Shown piece by piece: positions 45,394 to 49,699 of a stretch of DNA of 49,699 nt. Position numbers and translations under genes: made by a program. Source of the stretch: a virus; IMG/VR virus record IMGVR_UViG_3300025168_000133, positions 1 through 49,699 of that record; one strand, 5' to 3'. The notes under the pieces are model-generated. The model was given only the letters and a program-made list of their open reading frames with translations, was not told where the DNA came from and did not search any database. Position 1 is the first letter of the stretch. Each line of letters opens with the position of its first letter.

Positions 45394-45630
45394 TTATGAT
45401 TTTACTTCACCTCTAGTGTGAGTTGCTCTATTGTAAGCTATCGATGTCCTTTTTACGGTTCCGGACGACGTGTGATGTAAGTCTGTTTTGCTGTTTTGAC
45501 CGATTCTTTGGTTTTCCGCACGCTTTGACTCTCTCGCTGGGCTATTTGCTGCTGCTAAATCTCTAGATCGTTTAGCTGCTAACGCAACTCTTGATAGTCC
45601 TTGTGAATTACCAGGTCGTTTTTCAGCCAT
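45394..45630 (-). CDS. Small basic protein
   Basis: This protein of 78 residues starts at ATG 45630, one base downstream of the stop of the 231-aa gene; an ATG at 45783 in the same frame would overlap that gene by about 150 bases and is rejected. It is basic and Arg/Ser-rich with RVALAAKRSRDLAAANSPAR and TSSGTVKRTSIAYNRATHTR. No known motif. It may be a nucleic-acid-binding or packaged protein. Confidence 0.5.
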   Translation of the reverse strand: MAEKRPGNSQGLSRVALAAKRSRDLAAANSPARESKRAENQRIGQNSKTDLHHTSSGTVKRTSIAYNRATHTRGEVKS

Positions 45631-45631
45631 A

Positions 45632-46327
45632 CTATCTTGGAAGATTATCAGGGTGAAGTGGTCCTTTAATAAGTTTATTATACGTACGCTCTTCTTCTTT
45701 CTTAAGGAATTCCTCTCGTCTTTTCCTCCGTCTGTTTCTCTTTTCTGAAGAGGATTCTTTCTGTCTGTCAGATAAGTCATCAAGATAATCCATTCCTTTT
45801 TCTTTAACTGTATCGTAAATTTTACTATAGATGGATTTTGGCTTAATTACTTTACCATCTGCGTCACGCTTGATTTTAGTATCAGCTTCTTTTTCCTCGA
45901 TATCTTCCACTTCTTGATCCTCATTCATTTGTTGCTCTGGTGTTTGAACTGGAATTACTTTCTTTTTCTTTTTCTTATCAGCTTCTTTTTCTCTCGCTTC
46001 TGTCTCTGTAAAGTCTTTTTTCGGTTTTGCTACTGATTTTCCTTTACCAGCGGTTGGATCCTTTTCTACTAACTTATCTATTTCTTTTTGTTGATTTTCT
46101 TTAGAGTCTTTAGGTCCAGATTGCTTTCTCTTTCTTATTATATCCATTACGTCGGTATCTTCCGGTCCTTTTACAGGACCTTTCTCGTACGTTTTGTTTT
46201 CAGTTACAATTGACTGTTTTTTACGTGGAACACCGTCCGGCGGGTCCGTAGCGTAAGCAGGTGATGACCCCATTGTTTTAAATAAAGGTGTGTTACCTGA
46301 TCTTAGTTTGAATGGTGCGTTTGCCAT
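45632..46327 (-). CDS. Tag-bearing charged protein (first gene of the late block)
   Basis: This protein of 231 residues begins MANAPFKLRSGNTPLFKTMG followed by SSPAYA, the longest version of the N-terminal tag. A highly charged, helical Lys/Glu/Asp-rich body follows (about residues 60-230), including poly-Lys and RRKRREEFLKKEEERTYN. It is the first clear minus-strand gene next to the divergent switch region, so the late promoter is probably upstream, between about 46.33 and 46.5 kb. Function unknown. Confidence 0.6.
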   Translation of the reverse strand: MANAPFKLRSGNTPLFKTMGSSPAYATDPPDGVPRKKQSIVTENKTYEKGPVKGPEDTDVMDIIRKRKQSGPKDSKENQQKEIDKLVEKDPTAGKGKSVAKPKKDFTETEAREKEADKKKKKKVIPVQTPEQQMNEDQEVEDIEEKEADTKIKRDADGKVIKPKSIYSKIYDTVKEKGMDYLDDLSDRQKESSSEKRNRRRKRREEFLKKEEERTYNKLIKGPLHPDNLPR

Positions 46328-46375
46328 AGTTTCTTTTATTAGTTACTCCTAATAATTACACGTTAAATTAGTAAT

Positions 46376-46450
46376 TTAAGTGGATAAGAAGAATACGGTT
46401 AACATGATAACAACGTACAGTAAGGGTGATATGTCTAATTTTTCTTTCAT
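46376..46450 (-). CDS. Possible 24-aa membrane microprotein
   Basis: The frame reads MKEKLDISPLLYVVIMLTVF then FLST and a stop; a short charged start followed by one hydrophobic helix. It lies 48 bases upstream of the tag-bearing 231-aa gene on the same strand. It is too short for certainty, but the composition is that of a small transmembrane protein. Confidence 0.35.
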   Translation of the reverse strand: MKEKLDISPLLYVVIMLTVFFLST

Positions 46451-46495
46451 GTATATATTATTGCGAATATAAATAATTAGTTAATATATATAGTA

Positions 46496-46558
46496 TTAAC
46501 AAATTGTTAAGTGTGACACTAGCCTATTACTAGGTCTACCTTAAGAGGCTTATGTCAC
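46496..46558. promoter_or_regulatory. Tandem palindromes and long inverted repeat in divergent switch region
   Basis: At 46496-46510 TTAACAAATTGTTAA is palindromic around its central base. It is followed by AGTGTGACACT at 46510-46520, also palindromic. The segment 46513-46525 pairs with 46546-46558 (11 of 13 positions) around an inner AGGTCTACCT palindrome. The element lies between the divergent late and early transcription units and fits an operator, replication or structured-RNA element. No U-run follows in either direction, so it is not a simple terminator. Confidence 0.5.
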
Positions 46559-46595
46559 AAAAAAAATACGTTATAAATATAGAGGGTACGTGTTG

Positions 46596-46780
46596 CCCCC
46601 CTCCCTACCCCTCCCCCTCCCCCTGGGAAATCGATTCCTACACTGGGCCTCCCCCTTTCCCTCCTATCCCTCATCCTATCGTTCTTGTGTTACTTATATC
46701 GTCTCATTCATCCGATTAGATTACTATTCCTCACTATCCACAACCTCATCTACTATTTCACCTTTTCATTCTACTATCTA
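46596..46780 (-). other. G-quadruplex motif and pyrimidine-rich strand-asymmetric stretch
   Basis: The bottom strand at 46596-46623 contains five G-runs (GGGGG, GGGGG, GGGG, GGG, GGGGGG) separated by one or two bases, which meets the usual G-quadruplex pattern. The top strand then stays markedly C/T-rich and G-poor for about 150 more bases. This is strikingly GC-rich for an AT-rich phage. No convincing gene is seen; a 55-codon frame from ATG 46552 and a GTG frame at 46590 are low-complexity. A replication origin, packaging-related or regulatory site is possible. Confidence 0.5.
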
Positions 46781-46818
46781 CGTATGTCATCATGTCATGT
46801 CATTGTGTCATGTATCTA

Positions 46819-46853
46819 TTACAAAGTAAATACTACTCATGATGGATAATATA
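46819..46853 (+). promoter_or_regulatory. Early promoter-type repeat, copy 1
   Basis: TTACAAAGTAAATACTA, 7 variable bases, then TGGATAATATA. It is a variant of the 35-bp element found five times in the right part of the window and lies 23 bases upstream of the 53-aa gene ATG. ATGTAA (start followed at once by stop) lies right after it. Confidence 0.7.
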
Positions 46854-46876
46854 TATGTAATCAAACTAATAACAAT

Positions 46877-47038
46877 ATGAATATGAATAACACTAACACA
46901 ATAACTATTAAGATAGATGAGGATAATGATATCTATGAAATGACAGTCAACAATGTAGTCTACACACTTGACAATGTATATGACTCTGAATATGGTAATC
47001 TATTTGATGAATTGAATATGTCAATTGAATTACTATAA
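46877..47038 (+). CDS. Small acidic early protein
   Basis: This protein of 53 residues (start MNMNNTNTITIKIDEDNDIY, end NMSIELL) is acidic and beta/alpha mixed. It lies just after promoter copy 1 and just before a cluster of GTCATGAC palindromes. An alternative ATG is two codons later. No known motif, but reading-frame composition and position support a real gene. Confidence 0.55.
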   Translation: MNMNNTNTITIKIDEDNDIYEMTVNNVVYTLDNVYDSEYGNLFDELNMSIELL

Positions 47039-47083
47039 TGACAATTAGTCATGACATTATGACTGTGACAAGTTGTCATGACA
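47039..47083. promoter_or_regulatory. Cluster of GTCATGAC palindromes
   Basis: GTCATGAC occurs at 47048-47055 and 47075-47082, the latter inside TGTCATGACA. TGACAAGTTGTCA (47066-47078) is palindromic around its centre, and AGTCAT/ATGACT (47047-47064) form a hairpin. TGTCAT also recurs four times at 46784-46812, on the other side of the 53-aa gene. This looks like an operator array for an autoregulated early gene. Confidence 0.45.
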
Positions 47084-47141
47084 AAGAGACACAGTGGTAT
47101 AACAGTCAATGTAATTTATCAACTAAACAATTAATATACTT

Positions 47142-47176
47142 TTACAAACTAAATACGAGACCATTTGGATAATATA
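47142..47176 (+). promoter_or_regulatory. Early promoter-type repeat, copy 2
   Basis: TTACAAACTAAATACGA, 7 variable bases, TGGATAATATA. An ATG follows within two bases, so an RNA starting about seven bases past the TAATAT-like box would be nearly leaderless. It precedes the open frame at 47191-47457. Confidence 0.75.
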
Positions 47177-47190
47177 AATGAAACTAATAA

Positions 47191-47457
47191 ACAAATATAA
47201 ACTTAAAACTTAAAACTATTAAAACTTTAAAAACAAACTCATTAAAAATTATTAAATTAAATAACCAAACTTATATACCTTTTCAATTACACCAATTACC
47301 AAAGTATTATAATAAAAGTTTAAATCAATTCAACTTAAAAGGTTATTGTTATATAAATCTTGAAGATATTAAAGAAAATAATCCATACTTCAATCTTCAA
47401 AATTATAAAGATAATTTAGTATTTCATAAATCAAAAAACTATAAAAACCATTTATAA
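47191..47457 (+). pseudogene. Open frame without an ATG, joined by +1 shift to a short ATG frame (frameshift or non-ATG start candidate)
   Basis: This frame stays open for 88 codons and reads like real protein (NNQTYIPFQLHQLPKYY, then GYCYINLEDIKENNPYFN) but contains no usable ATG. An ATG at 47178 right behind promoter copy 2 starts a short frame (MKLINKYKLKT, stop at 47211-47213) that would join this one by a +1 shift in the direct repeat CTTAAAACTTAAAAC. Possibilities are a programmed frameshift, an ATT start at 47218, or a decayed gene. The stop is only one base before promoter copy 3. Confidence 0.45.
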
Positions 47458-47458
47458 A

Positions 47459-47493
47459 ATACAAACTAAATACGAACAGTATTGGATAATATA
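47459..47493 (+). promoter_or_regulatory. Early promoter-type repeat, copy 3
   Basis: ATACAAACTAAATACGA (first base differs), 7 variable bases, TGGATAATATA, then CTGTAA. It precedes a 65-base leader with an AAAC microsatellite and the 83-aa gene. Confidence 0.75.
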
Positions 47494-47498
47494 ACTGT

Positions 47499-47530
47499 AA
47501 ACAAACAAACAAACAAACAAATAAATAAAT
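47499..47530 (+). repeat. AAAC/AAAT microsatellite in early leader
   Basis: Five AAAC units followed by three AAAT units make an unstructured A-rich leader between promoter copy 3 and the ATG at 47559. Such leaders favour initiation in Bacteroidota and may vary in copy number. Confidence 0.6.
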
Positions 47531-47558
47531 AACTTAATAATAACTAAAAAATAAAAAA

Positions 47559-47810
47559 ATGTCAAAAGTTAAAGAAAATGGTACTAATGTACTAAAGTCA
47601 AAAAGATTCGTAGTAAGATTATCATTAGTCGGAAAGAATCAAGTAATCGAATTCACTAATAAAAAAGGTGATACAATAACTTATAATCACGATAAAGTGT
47701 ACGAAGTTATGAAGAGTAAATTAGAAACTCTACCGTGTTGGGAAAAATATAAGTCGTACACCGCGACGAGTAACATTCCGATGTCAGTAAGAAATATCGA
47801 ATTAGTATAG
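47559..47810 (+). CDS. Early protein of unknown function (83 aa)
   Basis: This protein of 83 residues is basic and beta-rich, with SKRFVVRLSLVGKNQVIEFT and NKKGDTITYNHDKVYEVMKS. No signal peptide, no known motif. It resembles small early genes of marine phages. It is the first gene after promoter copy 3, preceded by an A-rich leader, and is followed by the tRNA-like element. Confidence 0.6.
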   Translation: MSKVKENGTNVLKSKRFVVRLSLVGKNQVIEFTNKKGDTITYNHDKVYEVMKSKLETLPCWEKYKSYTATSNIPMSVRNIELV

Positions 47811-47864
47811 TTCTTACACTCGAAGTTGAGTAACATTTAACGAGTATAAATAACACGAATGACA

Positions 47865-47908
47865 ATGTAGTCTTGGAGTAAAGGTGAGTTCGATTCTCAC
47901 ACTACAAC
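47865..47908 (+). ncRNA. tRNA-like acceptor/T-arm minihelix
   Basis: Bases 47884-47900 form a perfect T-arm: GTGAG stem, TTCGATT loop, CTCAC stem. The next seven bases (ACTACAA) pair with ATGTAGT at 47865-47871 in six of seven positions, as an acceptor stem would. Only 12 bases lie between, so D- and anticodon arms are absent. It may be a tRNA-derived remnant, a tRNA mimic or an attachment-type relic. No CCA is encoded. Confidence 0.45.
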
Positions 47909-47921
47909 TAAAATTAAAATT

Positions 47922-48035
47922 ATGTATGAAACGTTAGAACACTGGAAAGAATACCAGTATAAAAAATTACAAAAACAAAAATTAGATAAATTATTAACTC
48001 AGTTGTCAAAGAAAAATGGTACAACTAAATATTAA
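47922..48035 (+). CDS. Small basic early protein (37 aa)
   Basis: The frame reads MYETLEHWKEYQYKKLQKQK followed by a basic helical tail ending GTTKY. It starts soon after the tRNA-like element and ends six bases before the 75-aa gene, in the same direction and with the same A-rich start context. No domain recognised. Confidence 0.5.
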   Translation: MYETLEHWKEYQYKKLQKQKLDKLLTQLSKKNGTTKY

Positions 48036-48041
48036 GAAATT

Positions 48042-48269
48042 ATGATAACTAAAAGAAATTATAAACTAACTCCAGAAATTAAAAGTTGGGGTGAAGTATG
48101 GAAAGTAGAAGTATGGAATGACTTCGGAATGAAGAGAACTGTCTATGAAGACAACGTGATGGATTCTATTGAAGTCGTACAAGACTGGTGGGATTCTTCT
48201 GAAAAAGAGTTTGACAAAATGAAGTGTGAACAACAAGTGTTAAATAATTTAGTTAAAAAAGAAATATGA
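48042..48269 (+). CDS. Early protein of unknown function (75 aa)
   Basis: This protein of 75 residues has aromatic-rich beta segments (WGEVWKVEVWNDFGMKRTVY) and a Glu/Asp/Lys-rich helical end. No known motif. Its stop overlaps the start of the exported 92-aa protein (ATGA), so the two are coupled. Confidence 0.6.
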   Translation: MITKRNYKLTPEIKSWGEVWKVEVWNDFGMKRTVYEDNVMDSIEVVQDWWDSSEKEFDKMKCEQQVLNNLVKKEI

Positions 48270-48544
48270 TAAAGAAAACAATGTTAATAGGTGTGATGTG
48301 TGTTTCACTCCTTGGAATAAGTCAAACACAATGTAGTGGAACTACTAAAGATAGTGTTCAATGTAAAAATGTAACTAAGAAAAAGAATAGTTTATGTCAT
48401 AACCATGACCCAAATCACGTAAGTAAATCTAAAAATCAAGGTGAAACTGTAATATGTAATGGAATCACTAAGAATAATACTCCGTGTAAGAATAAAACAA
48501 AAGATACAAGTGGTAAATGTTATAATCATAGAAAAAATAACTAA
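48266..48544 (+). CDS. Exported protein with two C..C..C..H mini-domains
   Basis: This protein of 92 residues starts MIKKTMLIGVMCVSLLGISQ, a Sec signal peptide. The mature part is two copies of a Cys/His module: CSGTTKDSVQCKNVTKKK...LCHNH and CNGITKNNTPCKNKTKDT...CYNH. The spacing C-x8-C-x8..9-C-x2-H suits a small metal-binding knuckle. Two modules with closely similar spacing form the C-terminus of the giant virion protein (CAAVSKSGKRC...YCTIH and CKKMKQ...YCYYH). The pairing of an early exported protein and a late cargo protein with the same module is unusual. Function unknown. Confidence 0.65.
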   Translation: MIKKTMLIGVMCVSLLGISQTQCSGTTKDSVQCKNVTKKKNSLCHNHDPNHVSKSKNQGETVICNGITKNNTPCKNKTKDTSGKCYNHRKNN

Positions 48545-48558
48545 TAAAATTAAATAAA

Positions 48559-48645
48559 ATGACAGAAAAAATAGTAGAAAGAGTATATATTACAGGTGGA
48601 ATAGTGTTGTTTACTTTTGTAATAATGTGTATAATTACAAACTAA
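48559..48645 (+). CDS. Small membrane protein (28 aa)
   Basis: The frame reads MTEKIVERVYITGGIVLFTF followed by VIMCIITN, a short polar start and one hydrophobic helix. Its stop codon TAA lies inside promoter copy 4 (48635-48651), so the gene end and the next promoter share bases. It follows the exported gene by 14 bases. Confidence 0.45.
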   Translation: MTEKIVERVYITGGIVLFTFVIMCIITN

Positions 48646-48669
48646 ATACGATTACTAATGGATAATATA
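48635..48669 (+). promoter_or_regulatory. Early promoter-type repeat, copy 4
   Basis: TTACAAACTAAATACGA, 7 variable bases, TGGATAATATA, then AAATGTAA. It lies 20 bases ahead of the 183-aa gene. Its box contains the stop of the preceding 28-aa gene. Confidence 0.75.
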
Positions 48670-48689
48670 AATGTAAAACAAATAAATAT

Positions 48690-49241
48690 ATGAAAGGAAT
48701 ACAATTAAGACAAGAGTTGATGTTAGATCTACTTCAAATGAAGGAAATATCTACATACAGACAACAAAAGAATGGTACAAGAATATTTCAACTACCAATT
48801 AAAAAGTACGGACAATACATCGAAGTAGGTAGTTTCAAGTCAGGTTACGTGAGAAGAATGAATGGTGGATATACACCTTATCAATTAAATAAGTGTGGAA
48901 AGTGTACTACTTACCATAAAGATTATGATGGTAAATGGATTGACGGTGAATGGGTACAGAAATGGACAGGTAAATATAGAAAATATGTAGGTAAATCTCG
49001 TATATTAATAGATAATGAGTACGATAGAATTAATTATTTAATAACCTTTTGTCTCAAAAACTATTATATAAATCAAGCAAATCAAGTTGAAGATGGTAAA
49101 TTTATACCTAAATGGAAACACGATAGAGTTCGTGAAGAAGCAAATGAAGTTCTTAACAAAGAACGTAAACGTTTTACTACAGGTAAATACGATCCAGAAG
49201 TAAAAGTAATAGTAAACGGACATAGATATAACGTAATATAA
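48690..49241 (+). CDS. Early protein of unknown function (183 aa)
   Basis: This protein of 183 residues is basic and aromatic-rich. It has a Cys pair KCGKCTTYHKDYDG in the middle (CxxC, possible metal site, but no second pair is visible), LITFCLKNYYINQANQ, and a Lys/Arg-rich tail. No catalytic motif. It is led by promoter copy 4, and its stop overlaps the ATG of the next small gene (TAATG). Confidence 0.6.
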   Translation: MKGIQLRQELMLDLLQMKEISTYRQQKNGTRIFQLPIKKYGQYIEVGSFKSGYVRRMNGGYTPYQLNKCGKCTTYHKDYDGKWIDGEWVQKWTGKYRKYVGKSRILIDNEYDRINYLITFCLKNYYINQANQVEDGKFIPKWKHDRVREEANEVLNKERKRFTTGKYDPEVKVIVNGHRYNVI

Positions 49242-49384
49242 TGAAACTAACTAACAAACAGAAAAGAGGAGTGCGACGTGAAGTCGAGATGGATAGTCAA
49301 AAGACTCTCAATCACTCATCTGTATTTGTTAACAAAAAGAAATACAAAAGAAAACATAAACATAAAGAAATATGGAGAAAGTAA
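49241..49384 (+). CDS. Small very basic early protein (47 aa)
   Basis: The frame reads MKLTNKQKRGVRREVEMDSQ and ends in a Lys/His/Arg-rich tail (KKKYKRKHKHKEIWRK). It is TAATG-coupled to the 183-aa gene. High basic charge suggests nucleic-acid or nucleoid binding. No fold recognised. An overlapping frame starting at 49278 is a less likely reading here. Confidence 0.5.
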   Translation: MKLTNKQKRGVRREVEMDSQKTLNHSSVFVNKKKYKRKHKHKEIWRK

Positions 49385-49388
49385 TATA

Positions 49389-49535
49389 ATGGGTAGACAG
49401 AACAATAAATTAATACAAAATATAAGAAAATTAAATGAAAAAAAGAAAATTGAACAGCAAGAATCCCAAATACTGGGACAAAAGCCTGGTAACTGGACCA
49501 GTAATCAAGGAAAAAAAGTTAATGAAGGAAGGTAA
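49389..49535 (+). CDS. Small early protein (48 aa)
   Basis: Starting at ATG 49389, four bases after the previous stop, this reads MGRQNNKLIQNIRKLNEKKK then a Gln/Gly-rich end. It is mainly helical. From 49435 it overlaps a second frame, so only one of the two may be genuine, or both may be used. Confidence 0.4.
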   Translation: MGRQNNKLIQNIRKLNEKKKIEQQESQILGQKPGNWTSNQGKKVNEGR

Positions 49536-49569
49536 TGGATTTAAAATGTACTTTGTATACTATAAATAA
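49435..49569 (+). CDS. Overlapping small early protein (44 aa)
   Basis: In another frame than the 48-aa gene this reads MKKRKLNSKNPKYWDKSLVT and continues GPVIKEKKLMKEGNGFKMYF with an aromatic end VYYK. Its composition (PKYWDK, GNGFKMYFVYYK) is more protein-like than the overlapping frame. The ATG lies inside the 48-aa gene. It ends 16 bases ahead of promoter copy 5. Confidence 0.45.
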   Translation: MKKRKLNSKNPKYWDKSLVTGPVIKEKKLMKEGNGFKMYFVYYK

Positions 49570-49585
49570 TGCTATACACGGTGCG

Positions 49586-49620
49586 TTACAAACTAAATAC
49601 GATTATCTTTGGATAATATA
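49586..49620 (+). promoter_or_regulatory. Early promoter-type repeat, copy 5
   Basis: TTACAAACTAAATACGA, 7 variable bases, TGGATAATATA. The ATG of the next gene is three bases past the box, so this would give a leaderless or nearly leaderless mRNA. Confidence 0.75.
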
Positions 49621-49623
49621 TAT

Positions 49624-49699
49624 ATGATATGTAAATGCAAAAATATAATACCTCAACCACGAGTTGATCTTGGCTATAAAGTGTGTGTAAACTGTTCTA
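49624..49699 (+). CDS. Small zinc-ribbon-type protein (partial, right edge)
   Basis: The frame starts MICKCKNIIPQPRVDLGYKV then CVNCS and runs off the edge. The C-x-C ... C-x2-C pairs (CKC and CVNC) suit a zinc ribbon like those of small phage early proteins. Promoter copy 5 lies directly upstream. The remaining length is outside the window. Confidence 0.5.
   Translation, partial: MICKCKNIIPQPRVDLGYKVCVNCS

Noticed and set aside
45631-45783. Longer start at 45783 for the small basic gene
   Set aside because: It would overlap the 231-aa gene by about 150 bases; the ATG at 45630 follows the upstream stop directly.
46513-46558. Bidirectional terminator in the switch region
   Set aside because: The stem lacks a U-run on the exit side in both directions; an operator or structural element is more likely.
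46552-46829. Frames through the pyrimidine tract (ATG at 46552; GTG at 46590)
   Set aside because: Composition is simple Pro/Ser/Leu/Tyr translation of a C/T-rich tract, and two frames are both open only because G and A are rare there. No convincing gene signal.
47821-47909. Full-length tRNA ending at the T-arm near 47900
   Set aside because: No D-arm or anticodon arm can be drawn in the upstream bases; only an acceptor/T-arm minihelix is supported.
49278-49388. In-frame extension of the 48-aa gene from ATG 49278
   Set aside because: It overlaps the TAATG-coupled 47-aa gene for most of its length; the ATG at 49389 follows that gene's stop directly.

Overview
The window is part of the genome of an uncultured, probably marine, tailed phage (podovirus-type gene order) that infects a member of the Bacteroidota, most likely a flavobacterium. 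The host call rests on several points: DNA that is clearly AT-rich by eye, start codons preceded by A/T-rich stretches rather than Shine-Dalgarno boxes, flavobacterial-style signal peptides ending in FGQ, and many copies of the Cys-rich 'GCTDPxAxNYxP...VDDGSC' repeat typical of Bacteroidota surface proteins. The phage call rests on a recognisable large terminase, portal, scaffold-like protein, major capsid protein, tail stabilisation/tubular-type protein, internal-virion-type proteins and holin, all in one packed block. Gene order and protein types recall crAss-like and T7-like podoviruses. That placement is by recognition only; no database search was possible.

Layout. From 1 to about 46,330 every gene lies on the minus strand and the genes are tightly packed, often with TAATG or ATGA overlaps; this is the late (virion and lysis) block. 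Read in transcription order (right to left) it holds: small basic proteins sharing an N-terminal FK.K..SP-like tag (45.0-46.3 kb, 44.5 kb, 42.2 kb, 39 kb); GroEL and GroES (40.3-42.1 kb); a winged-helix protein, an HExxH protein, a GTA-type holin and a lectin-like virion protein (36.9-39.9 kb); a double GroES-like protein, small and large terminase, portal, scaffold, capsid and connectors (25.1-36.5 kb); a 2262-residue tail protein and three further virion proteins (15.6-25.1 kb); internal virion proteins ending in a 3858-residue polyvalent-type protein (2.4-15.5 kb); then a membrane protein, a thioredoxin-like protein without active-site cysteines, and a secreted DDGSC-repeat protein that runs off the left edge.

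From about 46.3 to 46.9 kb there is a divergent switch region with tandem palindromes, a five-run G-quadruplex motif and a long pyrimidine-rich stretch. From 46.9 kb to the right edge every gene lies on the plus strand, is small and mostly unrecognised; this is probably the early region. It is punctuated by five near-identical 35-bp promoter-like elements (17-bp box, exactly 7 variable bases, 11-bp box), each just ahead of a gene or small gene cluster, and it contains a tRNA-like acceptor/T-arm minihelix.

How it works together (inference). Early genes would be driven from the repeated promoter. The late block makes the capsid, a tail decorated with host-like DDGSC repeats, a folding set (GroEL, GroES and a double GroES-fold protein), and a large protein likely packaged and injected with the DNA, carrying zincin-like and HAD-like domains. 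Three things link otherwise unrelated genes: the DAAVMSSSMN peptide (giant protein, 304-aa protein, 145-aa protein), the FK.K/SP N-terminal tag, and a C..C..C..H mini-domain (C-terminus of the giant protein and an early exported protein). These linking motifs are the best candidates for an undescribed system, possibly cargo targeting or processing.
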